Assembly (NCBI GenBank): GCA_947499975.1
Contig: CANMQE010000001.1
Location: 1-64,000, forward strand
Direction of reading: 5' to 3'
Source: an uncultured Sphingomonadaceae bacterium
GTDB taxonomy: Bacteria > Pseudomonadota > Alphaproteobacteria > Sphingomonadales > Sphingomonadaceae
Length of the DNA: 64,000 nt
Shown piece after piece: positions 42,933 through 50,128 of this stretch. The notes beneath the pieces were generated by a model, which saw only the letters and a program-made list of their open reading frames with translations, was not told where the DNA came from and did no database searches. Within the stretch, counting starts at the first letter, position 1; every line of letters starts with the position of its first letter. The translations under genes were made by a program, and so were the position numbers.

Positions 42933-43688
42933 ATGACAGTAGCGATACGATCCGATGGAAAAGCGATGCAGGCCGCGATTGGCCTCACCCTTGCCGTCGC
43001 GATTTTCGCTGCGTGGCTTTCGTTGCATATCTACGCCATCTTCGTTTTCGATCTGGGCTGGGGGAACATCCCAGTGGCGCTGGCCATCGCGTTGGTGCAA
43101 TGCTGGCTTTCCGTGGGCCTGTTCATCGTTAGCCACGATGCCATGCACGGATCGCTGGTGCCCGGTGCGCCGCGCCTGAATGGCTTTATCGGCGGCAGCT
43201 TGCTGTTCCTTTATGCAGGTTTCGCCTGGCGCAAGATGCGCGACGCGCATTTCGCCCATCATCGCAATGCCGGAACGCGCGGCGATCCCGATTTCGATGC
43301 CGATAACCCGCGCAGCTTCTGGCGCTGGTACTTCACGTTTCTGAAGCGCTACTTCGGCTGGGGCTCGCTGCTGTATGTCTCCACCATCGTCACGATCTAC
43401 TGGCTGGTGGTTGGCGTGAACATGGCGCAGATCGTGCTCGTGTTCGGCCTCCCCGCTATCGCATCGAGCATCCAGCTTTTCTATTTCGGCACCTATCGCC
43501 CGCACCGGCAGGACAACGATGGCTTTGTCGACAGGCACAATGCCCGTTCCGACGGGTTCTCGCCGCTCGTCAGCCTCGCAACCTGTTTCCATTTCGGCTA
43601 TCATCACGAACATCACAGGTTTCCGCAAACGCCGTGGTGGGCCTTGCCCGGTCGCCGCGAGAAGTCCGGAAATCCGCTAGAGAGCTGA
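42933..43688 (+). CDS. crtW: Beta-carotene ketolase CrtW
   Basis: 251 aa membrane di-iron oxygenase of the fatty-acid-desaturase-like family. Histidine clusters SHDAMHGSL, RDAHFAHHRN and HFGYHHEHHRFP, with D/N residues GTRGDPDFD between, match CrtW of astaxanthin producers. Adds keto groups at C4/C4' of beta-ionone rings. Four bases before crtZ, so the pair can make ketocarotenoids from beta-carotene supplied by crt genes elsewhere. Confidence 0.9.
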   Translation: MTVAIRSDGKAMQAAIGLTLAVAIFAAWLSLHIYAIFVFDLGWGNIPVALAIALVQCWLSVGLFIVSHDAMHGSLVPGAPRLNGFIGGSLLFLYAGFAWRKMRDAHFAHHRNAGTRGDPDFDADNPRSFWRWYFTFLKRYFGWGSLLYVSTIVTIYWLVVGVNMAQIVLVFGLPAIASSIQLFYFGTYRPHRQDNDGFVDRHNARSDGFSPLVSLATCFHFGYHHEHHRFPQTPWWALPGRREKSGNPLES

Positions 43689-43692
43689 TAGA

Positions 43693-44193
43693 ATGACCTT
43701 GCTGCAAATCATCCTCACCGTGCTATCCGCGGTCATCTTCATGGAATTGTTCGCCTGGTGGGCGCACAAATACGTGATGCATGGCTGGGGCTGGGCATGG
43801 CACCGCGATCATCACGAGCCGCACGACAAGAAGCTGGAGAAGAACGACCTGTTCGCCGTGGTCTTCGGTAGCATCGTGGTGGTGATGTTCACCGTGGGAT
43901 ATTACGTTTCCGATGTGCTGTGGTGGTTTGCCATGGGCATCACCGTTTATGGACTCATCTACACCTTCGTGCACGACGGGCTTGTTCACCAGCGGTATTT
44001 CAAATGGGTGCCGAAGCGCGGCTATGCCAAGCGGCTGGTGCAGGCGCACAAGCTTCACCATGCCACTGTCGGCAAGGAGGGCGGCGTCAGCTTCGGATTT
44101 GTGTGGGCACGCGATCCGGCCAGGTTGAAGGCGGATCTTAAACGCCAGCGAGAGGCCGGCACTGCCATCGTGCGAGACAGCGTGGGCGCTTAA
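43693..44193 (+). CDS. crtZ: Beta-carotene 3-hydroxylase CrtZ
   Basis: 166 aa. Four histidine motifs of the CrtZ family: WWAHKYVMHG, WHRDHHEPHD, FVHDGLVHQR and AHKLHHAT, in four membrane helices. Non-haem di-iron enzyme that hydroxylates beta-ionone rings at C3/C3'. Together with CrtW it gives canthaxanthin-, zeaxanthin- or astaxanthin-type pigments. crtY, crtI and crtB are not in the window. Confidence 0.95.
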   Translation: MTLLQIILTVLSAVIFMELFAWWAHKYVMHGWGWAWHRDHHEPHDKKLEKNDLFAVVFGSIVVVMFTVGYYVSDVLWWFAMGITVYGLIYTFVHDGLVHQRYFKWVPKRGYAKRLVQAHKLHHATVGKEGGVSFGFVWARDPARLKADLKRQREAGTAIVRDSVGA

Positions 44194-44211
44194 CCCCCAC
44201 TCCCAGAGGGA

Positions 44212-44233
44212 CCCGACCCCCGGAGGGGCCGGG
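44212..44233. terminator. GC-rich hairpin between crtZ and the Pmp3-type gene
   Basis: CCCGACCCC-CGGA-GGGGCCGGG is a nine-position stem with one A-C mismatch between two convergent genes. It could end transcription from both sides, but no T tract follows in either direction. Confidence 0.4.
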
Positions 44234-44243
44234 CGACTGAGGC

Positions 44244-44402
44244 TTAGCGCAAGAAGTTTACATAGATGCCGTGGATCAGGCCCGGCACAAAGAAAATCAG
44301 CGTCAGGATCAGGTTGATCAGGAAGGTTTGGCCAAGGCCATGCTTCAGCGCCACGCCTAGTGGCGGCAGCAGGATCGTGGCGATGAGGATCAGAATATTC
44401 AT
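44244..44402 (-). CDS. Pmp3/YqaE-family membrane peptide
   Basis: 52 aa from ATG 44402 with GGAG seven bases upstream. Two helices: ILIATILLPPLGVALKHG and FLINLILTLIFFVPGLIHGIY, the LPPLGV and PGxIHA-type motifs of UPF0057. Such proteolipids help keep membrane potential under salt or cold stress. Confidence 0.92.
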   Translation of the reverse strand: MNILILIATILLPPLGVALKHGLGQTFLINLILTLIFFVPGLIHGIYVNFLR

Positions 44403-44508
44403 TGAGGCTCCAATTCGAAAATTTCGTGTTGTTTGCCCAATCAATCCCGCGCGAAGGCACCTGTTCCTGAGTTCCGCGTGAGTTACGGCAATGTCATTCT
44501 GGCCCATG

Positions 44509-44859
44509 TTATTCGGGCCGGGTCCAGATCCAGCCCGCCACCAGCGTCATGATGGCAATCGGCGCAATGGCAACGGGATAACCCACCATCATGCCCGTCA
44601 CCGCGCCGGCGACTGCCATGCAGACGAGCGCGGCAATCTTGCTCTTGCGCGCAATACGGCGGTGTTTTCGCCAGTCTTTCAGGGCGCGGCCATAGGTCGG
44701 GTGGTCCAGCAGGCGCGCTTCCCATCGCGGGTTGCCGCGCGCAAAGCAATACAGTGCCCCCAGCAGGAAGACGAAGCCGGGCATCACCGGCATTACCATG
44801 CCGACCCATCCCAGCACGAAGCATACGATGCCCGCTGCCATCCACAGCGGCCGCGCCAT
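44509..44859 (-). CDS. DUF454 (YbaN-like) membrane protein
   Basis: 116 aa with four hydrophobic segments. GWVGMVMPVMPGFVFLLGALYCFA and RGNPRWEARLLDHPTYG followed by DWRKHRRIARKSKIAAL are the DUF454 signature. Unknown function. One base after the SufE stop on the same strand, so probably cotranscribed. Confidence 0.9.
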   Translation of the reverse strand: MARPLWMAAGIVCFVLGWVGMVMPVMPGFVFLLGALYCFARGNPRWEARLLDHPTYGRALKDWRKHRRIARKSKIAALVCMAVAGAVTGMMVGYPVAIAPIAIMTLVAGWIWTRPE

Positions 44860-44860
44860 A

Positions 44861-45268
44861 TCAGTCTTGCGCGATCCGCGCGGCGTGTTCCTGCACCAGC
44901 GCGATCATGTTGGGCACGCCCTGCGTCCGGTTGGAGGATAGCTGGTTCTTCAGATCGAACGGGGCGAGGGCCTCGGATATGTCCATCTGCGCAACGTCAT
45001 TCGCCGGCTTGTCCTGCACAGCGGCAATCACCAGCGCGACGATGCCCTTGGTAATGGCAGCATTGCTGTCGGCCAGGAAATGCAGGATATCGCCTTCGCT
45101 GGTGGGATAGACCCACACTTGCGCCGAACATCCGCGCACCAGCGTGCTGTCGGTTTTCAGCGCGGCGGGCATCTCGTCCAGCTCGCGGCCCAGTTCGATC
45201 AGGAGGCGATAGCGTTCATCGCCTTCGAGAAATTCGTATTCTTCGCGGATGTCATCAAGTGTGCGCAT
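44861..45268 (-). CDS. sufE: SufE-family cysteine-desulfurase partner
   Basis: 135 aa from ATG 45268 (ATG 45277 is equally possible; no ribosome site distinguishes them). RYRLLIELGRELD, the active cysteine in RGCSAQVWV (C48 region) and SNAAITKGIVALVI match SufE. Accepts sulfane sulfur from SufS for iron-sulfur assembly. No suf operon is adjacent; it sits after the psp accessory array. Confidence 0.92.
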   Translation of the reverse strand: MRTLDDIREEYEFLEGDERYRLLIELGRELDEMPAALKTDSTLVRGCSAQVWVYPTSEGDILHFLADSNAAITKGIVALVIAAVQDKPANDVAQMDISEALAPFDLKNQLSSNRTQGVPNMIALVQEHAARIAQD

Positions 45269-45291
45269 ACAGCGCATCTAGTGACTGCGCG

Positions 45292-45543
45292 TCACAGGTC
45301 CACCCCGTTTGCGATGGCCTCCAGCTTGCGGATGCGTTCTTTCAGGTCGGCGATCTCGATCCGCGCCATGCCTTCACGCGATCCGCCTTCCATTTCGCGG
45401 CGGCCTTCCGGCTGCGCGCGCAGCATCTCCAGCTCGCGCTGTTTCAGCGCCAGCCAGCCGCGCCAGCCCAGCAGGACAGATGCGCTCAGCATGGCTATCG
45501 CAAGCAGGGCGCTGGCAGCGAATAACAGGTCGATTTGCGTCAT
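45292..45543 (-). CDS. Psp-array membrane/coiled-coil protein 6
   Basis: 83 aa, start ATG 45543 with GGGAGG nine bases upstream. N-terminal helix LLFAASALLAIAMLSASVLL, then a coiled coil with ADLKERIRKLEAIANG, a weak version of the PspB-type segment; IExLRD is missing. Last and most divergent member of the array, 26 bases after the previous gene. Confidence 0.7.
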   Translation of the reverse strand: MTQIDLLFAASALLAIAMLSASVLLGWRGWLALKQRELEMLRAQPEGRREMEGGSREGMARIEIADLKERIRKLEAIANGVDL

Positions 45544-45569
45544 GTGGTCCTCCCTGCAAACTGGTGCGA

Positions 45570-45806
45570 CTATTCGTCGCGCAGCTTTTCGATTTCCTCT
45601 GCGGTCCGGCGGGCCGGATCGGTAGCGATGCGTTCCAGGACTTTCACCCGCTCGCGCAATTGCTCCACTTCGTTCTGCAGCTCTGCCTCGCGCACGGTTG
45701 TCTCCTCGCGGGAATGGGGCAGATCGTCACTTTCGCGGCGACCCTGCATGTATTTGACGAGCGCGCCAATCAGCACGATCAGAACTATGGCGGTCCAGAA
45801 GCTCAA
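45570..45806 (-). CDS. Psp-array PspB-like membrane protein 5
   Basis: 78 aa, PspB size. One helix (FWTAIVLIVLIGALVKYM), a charged linker and a coiled coil with QLRERVKVLERIATDPAR and a final EIEKLRDE. The ERVKVLERIxTD block lines up with E. coli PspB (RMRERIQALESIL). ATGA overlap with the preceding gene. Confidence 0.78.
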   Translation of the reverse strand: MSFWTAIVLIVLIGALVKYMQGRRESDDLPHSREETTVREAELQNEVEQLRERVKVLERIATDPARRTAEEIEKLRDE

Positions 45807-46102
45807 GTTGCATCCTCCTTGCGGGCAATATCGTCAGCGCGCAGTTGCTCGATCTGGCGCGAGACATCCGCGCCGGGGTCCGTGACTATGCGCTCGATCA
45901 CGCGCATCCGGTCCTCGAGATCGGCCTGCACCTGGTCCGAGCGGCCAATCTGCGCGGCCTTGGCTTCCTCGATGCGGGCTTCAAGCTCCAGCTTCTGGAT
46001 CTTGTGCGCCCGATCTCGCTTGCCGGCGATGGTTCCGAAGATCAGGCTCACCAGCAGCGTGGCGAAGATGAAGGCCATGATGAGAACAAGTTCGCTGCCC
46101 AT
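45803..46102 (-). CDS. Psp-array PspB-like membrane protein 4
   Basis: 99 aa from ATG 46102, which overlaps the previous stop as TGATG; the frame is open upstream but inside the neighbour. Helix ELVLIMAFIFATLLVSLIFG, long charged coiled coil (about 28-75) and DLEDRMRVIERIVTDPGADV, then QIEQLRAD. Same motif order as the neighbours. Confidence 0.78.
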   Translation of the reverse strand: MGSELVLIMAFIFATLLVSLIFGTIAGKRDRAHKIQKLELEARIEEAKAAQIGRSDQVQADLEDRMRVIERIVTDPGADVSRQIEQLRADDIARKEDAT

Positions 46103-46416
46103 CAGTTGGCATCCTTCTTGTCGCCCCGCAGGCTCTCGATCTCGTGGGTGAGATGATAGCCGCTGTCGGTGACGATCCGCTCCACGTTGGAGAGCCGATC
46201 TTTCAGCGAACCGAGTTCGGCCCGCAGTTCCGCATTCTCCTGCGTCAGCAGCTTCACGCGCTCCGCGGCCTGGTCGTTCTTGGGATAGATCGCCTTGCCC
46301 CAGCTGTTTTCCAGCGGATAACCGTTCTTCACGCGGATCCAGGTGGTGGCCACCCATCCGATCACGCCGGAGATGCCGACCAGGGCGATGACTTCACTAG
46401 TGAGTTCAAAGGGCAT
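46102..46416 (-). CDS. Psp-array PspB-like membrane protein 3
   Basis: 104 aa. Helix VIALVGISGVIGWVATTW, then WIRVKNGYPLENSWGK, which is shared with protein 2 (WIRAKHGYPLED), a coiled coil (about 50-80), NVERIVTDSGYHLT and EIESLRGDKKD. One-base TGATG overlaps on both sides. Confidence 0.78.
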   Translation of the reverse strand: MPFELTSEVIALVGISGVIGWVATTWIRVKNGYPLENSWGKAIYPKNDQAAERVKLLTQENAELRAELGSLKDRLSNVERIVTDSGYHLTHEIESLRGDKKDAN

Positions 46417-46784
46417 CAGGCACGCTCCTTGTTCTTGATGTCCAGCGGTACGCCACTGTCACTCGAATCGCGAACCTCGCGGGCGGGCCTGTCTCGCAGC
46501 GCCTCGATCTCCTCGGCAACGGTGTAGCCCTTGTCGGTGACGATGCGTTCCAGCACGATCATTCGGCTTTCCATGCGTTCCATCACGTCGCGCAACTGCT
46601 GGTTCTGCTCGCGCAGCTTGCGCGTTTCCTCGTCATTGCGCGTGGTGTCGGTCTTTTCGGTCTTGCCGAACAGCTCGTCCTCCAGTGGGTAGCCATGCTT
46701 GGCGCGGATCCAGTTGTTCACGATCCAGCCGATGGTGGAAAGCGCGATGATCGCGATGACGAATTCGGGGCCGCTCCAGTCCAT
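46416..46784 (-). CDS. Psp-array PspB-like membrane protein 2
   Basis: 122 aa. Helix FVIAIIALSTIGWIVNNW, WIRAKHGYPLEDELFGK, a coiled coil from about 52 to 82, MIVLERIVTDKGYTVAEE (76-93) and IEALRD (93-98), and a tail DSGVPLDIKNKERA that is also found on protein 1. TGATG overlaps with both neighbours indicate coupled translation. Confidence 0.78.
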   Translation of the reverse strand: MDWSGPEFVIAIIALSTIGWIVNNWIRAKHGYPLEDELFGKTEKTDTTRNDEETRKLREQNQQLRDVMERMESRMIVLERIVTDKGYTVAEEIEALRDRPAREVRDSSDSGVPLDIKNKERA

Positions 46785-47092
46785 CAGACATTCTCCTTGC
46801 GTGTCATTTCGAGGGGGACGCCGCTGCCTTCATCGACGCTGCGCTGATCACGCAGGGCCTCGATCTGGGTGGCCACGTCATATCCCTTGTCGGTGACGAT
46901 ACGCTCCAGCACGCGGACCCTGTCTTCCAGAGCTTGCACACTGCTGGCGTATTGCGCGGCCTTTTCGGCGGTGTTGGCGGCAGTAGCACTCACCTGCATT
47001 TCGGCGATCTTCTGCTTGTGCTTGGCCCAGATCGCAGTGATCGGGATACCGCAGCCCATGATTATCGCTATTATGGGAATCAGTTCACCCAT
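46784..47092 (-). CDS. Psp-array PspB-like membrane protein 1
   Basis: 102 aa, start ATG 47092 with AAGGGG upstream. Helix LIPIIAIIMGCGIPITAIWA, coiled coil (about 25-65), LEDRVRVLERIVTDKGYDV (55-73), QIEALRDQ and tail GSGVPLEMTRKENV. First of six extra genes behind pspC (37-base gap). The VLERIVTDKGY-x6-IEALRD unit is nearly identical to protein 2. Confidence 0.78.
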   Translation of the reverse strand: MGELIPIIAIIMGCGIPITAIWAKHKQKIAEMQVSATAANTAEKAAQYASSVQALEDRVRVLERIVTDKGYDVATQIEALRDQRSVDEGSGVPLEMTRKENV

Positions 47093-47129
47093 TTTTCGTC
47101 CCCTTCAAACTTTGTGCGTGGCGCGCCCC

Positions 47130-47510
47130 TCAGCGCAGTTGTTCGATTTCCTGCGACAGGCGCGGATTGGCGGAAACATAATAGGTTTCCACATCGGCCA
47201 GGCGGCGATCGATATCCTTCATCCGGCCGCGAATTTCGCGGGCGGTGCGCTTCGGGCTCTGCCGTACGCGCTGCCAGTACTGCGTCTCGTCCGACGCGGT
47301 GTAGAGATGCGGCGGCTTCTTGCTGAGCAGAAAGCCTGCAATCAGATAGGCCGGCACGGTAAGCGGAGCGACACCGGAGATGGTGAGGATGATGGCCGCC
47401 AGCCGGATCCACAGGGCGTTGACCCCGGTGTAATCGGCAATCCCTGCGCAAACACCCAGCAGCTTGCCATTCATCTTGTCACGGTAAAGCGTTGTGCGGG
47501 GGCTGTTCAT
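47130..47510 (-). CDS. pspC: Phage shock protein C
   Basis: 126 aa. PspC domain at 7-65: TTLYRDKMNGKLLGVCAGIA, ALWIRLAAIILTISG and PAYLIAGFLLSKKP. A C-terminal coiled coil (about 85-126, DIDRRLADVETYYVSANPRL, EIEQLR) carries the same motif as the accessory array. Inner-membrane sensor that with PspB releases PspA from PspF. ATGA overlap with pspB. Confidence 0.93.
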   Translation of the reverse strand: MNSPRTTLYRDKMNGKLLGVCAGIADYTGVNALWIRLAAIILTISGVAPLTVPAYLIAGFLLSKKPPHLYTASDETQYWQRVRQSPKRTAREIRGRMKDIDRRLADVETYYVSANPRLSQEIEQLR

Positions 47511-47803
47511 GCCTGGTTTCCTTTCTTCTCGGCGAGCAGTTCCTCCAACTCGCGCAGCGGTACATTGTCGACGGCTTTGTCATGCTGGATGCGGGCCGGT
47601 TCGAAATCTGGGTTGTCGGACGCCACGAGGCGCTCGACCGTGTCCATCCTCTCGTCCAGCCGCTTTGCCAGCTGGTACAGTTCCTCCAGCAGCGCCTCAT
47701 CGTCGGTGGTGATGGTGGCGGCGGTCTTCCACTTGGTGATGTAATGAAGGACGACCCATGGCAGGCCGATGAAAATGGCCGGTATGATGATCAGTTCTTC
47801 CAC
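47507..47803 (-). CDS. pspB: Phage shock protein B
   Basis: 98 aa from GTG 47803, two bases after the pspA stop, with AGGGGA upstream. Helix IIIPAIFIGLPWVVLHYIT, then a coiled coil with LYQLAKRLDERMDTVERLV, equivalent to E. coli PspB's RMRERIQALESIL, and a 25-residue acidic extension longer than usual. Partner of PspC. Confidence 0.9.
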   Translation of the reverse strand: MEELIIIPAIFIGLPWVVLHYITKWKTAATITTDDEALLEELYQLAKRLDERMDTVERLVASDNPDFEPARIQHDKAVDNVPLRELEELLAEKKGNQA

Positions 47804-47805
47804 GT

Positions 47806-48513
47806 CTATTCCCCTTCGTTCTTCTTCGCGCTGCTGCCCGTATCCTGGCTCTTCATGCCGAGCGCGCGCTTCATTTCTTCCAGTTCGTCGTCCACCTTGT
47901 CGCCGCCTTCAAGGGCTGCGAATTCGTCGGCGAGGGTGGCCTTGTCCTGCCCGATGCCCAGGGCATCGGCGCGGCCTTCGGCGTAATCCACGCGGCGCTC
48001 CAACTGGTCGAAGCGGGCATGGGCATCTTCCACCCGGTCGTTCGTCATCAGGCTGCGCAGCTTCACGCGGTTCTCCGCGCTTTCCAGGCGGGCCGAAATC
48101 TGGCTCTGCCGGCTGCGCGCTTCGCGAAGGCGATTCTGCAGCTTGGCAATATCCTGCTCGTAAGCGCGCAGTGCATCGTCGAGTACGGCGATTTCCTGGC
48201 GCAGTTGGTCGCACGTGTCGCCAGCCTTGCGCTTCTCCACCAGTGCGGCACGGGCCAGATCCTCGCGGTCCTTGGACAGCGCAAGCTCGGCCTTTTCCGA
48301 CCAGTCCGACTGCAAACGCTCCAGCTTTACGGTGTGGCGATGCATTTCCTTCTGGTCGGCAATCGTGCGAGCCGCGCTTGCGCGGACTTCGACCAGCGTT
48401 TCCTCCATTTCGAGGATGATCATGCGGATCATCTTCGTGGGATCGTCTGCCTGATCGAGAAGCTCGTTGAAGTTGGCGGCGATAATGTCACGAGTGCGCG
48501 AGAAAATGCCCAT
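47806..48513 (-). CDS. pspA: Phage shock protein A
   Basis: 235 aa from ATG 48513, with GGAGGA seven bases upstream and the canonical beginning MGIFSRTRDIIAANFNELLD. PspA/Vipp1/ESCRT-III-like helical protein: amphipathic helix 0, then long coiled coils (DQADDPTKMIRMIILEMEET, KDREDLARAALVEKRKAG). Holds PspF inactive when unstressed and coats damaged membrane when stressed. The frame is open without stop back to GTG 48654, which overlaps the preceding stop, so a 47-residue extended form is conceivable. Confidence 0.95.
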   Translation of the reverse strand: MGIFSRTRDIIAANFNELLDQADDPTKMIRMIILEMEETLVEVRASAARTIADQKEMHRHTVKLERLQSDWSEKAELALSKDREDLARAALVEKRKAGDTCDQLRQEIAVLDDALRAYEQDIAKLQNRLREARSRQSQISARLESAENRVKLRSLMTNDRVEDAHARFDQLERRVDYAEGRADALGIGQDKATLADEFAALEGGDKVDDELEEMKRALGMKSQDTGSSAKKNEGE

Positions 48514-48650
48514 CAAGGGTCCTCCGATATTAAGCGAATTGCCGGTGGGGGTAGGGCTGGTGCGGATGCGCTCTATCGCCTCGTCGAGACGCGAGCCTCC
48601 GCGTGCCTTCCTGCTGCCCGTCGGCGTCAAAGGGTTACGGTTTTCTTCTG

Positions 48651-48803
48651 TCACGCCAGTTCCACCGTGGGAAGGCCGACCAGCACGGTCGGCGTTTGCG
48701 CCAGCGGTTCCATGCCGGCGAAAAACGTGAAGGCGATCATCGCTGCGATGCTGACCATTGCGGCCTGACCGACCTGGCTGCTGAAGAAGCTGCGATTGAA
48801 CAT
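48651..48803 (-). CDS. 50-aa membrane peptide heading the psp operon
   Basis: ATG 48803 with a perfect AGGAGG eight bases upstream, stop TGA at 48651-48653. Polar head MFNRSFFSSQ, one helix (AAMVSIAAMIAFTFFAGM) and a tail rich in Pro, Thr and Val. General shape and promoter context as for the 40- and 42-aa peptides at 34127-34416. First gene after the sigma-54 promoter. Function unknown; may be a stress-response effector or a PspD-like helper. Confidence 0.78.
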   Translation of the reverse strand: MFNRSFFSSQVGQAAMVSIAAMIAFTFFAGMEPLAQTPTVLVGLPTVELA

Positions 48804-48840
48804 TGATAAATCCTCCTGAACCCTTTCTGCATCATGAATT

Positions 48841-48856
48841 GCAACAGGCGTGCCAG
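48841..48856 (-). promoter_or_regulatory. Sigma-54 promoter of the psp operon
   Basis: On the minus strand CTGGCACGCCTGTTGC: consensus TGGCACG, exactly ten bases between GG and GC, TTGC at -12. Predicted start near 48829, 26 bases before the small-peptide ATG. PspF-type activators are obligate for such promoters. Confidence 0.88.
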
Positions 48857-48918
48857 TTTTGGGGATTGGCGGATTTCTGCGATTTTTTATCGGCTTCGCG
48901 GTCCAGCTTATGGTGCCT

Positions 48919-48957
48919 ATTGCCAAGACTTGGGAAAATGCACTATGTCTTGGCAAT
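48919..48957. promoter_or_regulatory. Probable PspF enhancer, overlapping the pspF start
   Basis: ATTGCCAAGAC and GTCTTGGCAAT form an 11-base perfect inverted repeat around a 17-base centre. Its middle is about 109 bases upstream of the psp transcription start, the normal enhancer distance, and its right arm runs into the pspF ATG at 48956, so PspF bound there could also repress itself. Confidence 0.6.
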
Positions 48958-49990
48958 GGAACGTGAAAACCAGTTCATCGGCCAGTCCGGCGCCTTCCTT
49001 GACGCGGTTGAGCGGGCCAGTCGCGCAGCGCCCATGGCGCGCCCTGTCCTGGTAATCGGAGAGCGCGGAACCGGCAAGGAACTGATTGCCGAGCGCCTGC
49101 ATCGCCTGTCGGACCGCTGGGAGGAGCCGCTGGTCACATTGAACTGCGCGGCACTGCCGGAAACGCTGATAGAGGCGGAGCTGTTCGGGCACGAGCAGGG
49201 TGCCTTCACCGGCGCGACCCGCGCGAGAGAAGGGCGCTTCGAGGAGGCCGATCGCGGCACGCTGTTCCTTGACGAATTGGGCACCTTGTCCATGGGCGCG
49301 CAGGAACGGCTGCTGCGTGCGGTCGAATATGGCGAAGTGACCCGCATCGGGGCCAGTCGGCCCACGCGGGTGGATGTGCGCATCGTCGCTGCCACCAATG
49401 AAGATCTGCCGCGTATGGCGGACGAAGGCCGTTTTCGCGCCGACCTGCTGGACCGGCTGAGCTTCGAGGTCATCACTCTTCCGCCTCTGCGTGTGCGCGA
49501 GGGGGACATACCCGTACTGGCGGACTATTTCGGCAGGCGTATGGCGGCGGAACTGGGGTGGGAACAATGGCCCGGCTTCGCCGACCATGTGGCGCAGGGG
49601 CTGGAGAACCATCCATGGCCCGGCAATGTTCGCGAATTGCGCAACGTGGTGGAGCGGGCAATCTATCGCTGGGACAACTGGGAGCAGCCCATCGGCGAGG
49701 TCGTGTTCGATCCTTTCGATTCGCCGTGGAAGCCTCTTTCCAGTCCTGTCAGCGACGCGGATAGAGGCGAGGGGCGATCCGCAGGGAACCGCCCGCCTGC
49801 CAGAAGCGGGCCGCAGTTCGACAAGATCGATGATCTTCGCGCCGCCGTGGACAACCATGAGAAATCTATCGTGGAGCACGCGCTGGGGGCAAACCGCTGG
49901 AACCAGCGGCAGACCGCGCAGGCGCTTGGCCTGACTTACGACCAGTTGCGCCATACGATGAAGAAGCACGGCATCGGGCAGGACAAATAG
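48956..49990 (+). CDS. pspF: Phage shock operon activator PspF
   Basis: 344 aa from ATG 48956, which aligns with E. coli PspF (ENQFIGQSGAF); ATG 48938 in frame is an alternative. Sigma-54 AAA+ activator: Walker A GERGTGK (35-41), GAFTGA (82-87), Walker B LFLDELG (103-109), R-finger region and a C-terminal Fis-type helix-turn-helix (NQRQTAQALGLTYDQLRHTM). No N-terminal sensor domain, as expected for PspF, which PspA controls directly. A Pro/Arg-rich linker (about 255-290) is longer than in E. coli. Confidence 0.95.
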   Translation: MERENQFIGQSGAFLDAVERASRAAPMARPVLVIGERGTGKELIAERLHRLSDRWEEPLVTLNCAALPETLIEAELFGHEQGAFTGATRAREGRFEEADRGTLFLDELGTLSMGAQERLLRAVEYGEVTRIGASRPTRVDVRIVAATNEDLPRMADEGRFRADLLDRLSFEVITLPPLRVREGDIPVLADYFGRRMAAELGWEQWPGFADHVAQGLENHPWPGNVRELRNVVERAIYRWDNWEQPIGEVVFDPFDSPWKPLSSPVSDADRGEGRSAGNRPPARSGPQFDKIDDLRAAVDNHEKSIVEHALGANRWNQRQTAQALGLTYDQLRHTMKKHGIGQDK

Positions 49991-50128
49991 GCCGCCGATA
50001 GGGCTCAAACGGTATTAAGGCAGGTTTAGGAACTTGTCCCTAGTATCGGTGGGGCAATGCAGCCAACTCTGCCGACCGGGCACGTTCGATAACGCGCGGC
50101 GGCAATCTGGGGGATACAGAGCCAGCCA

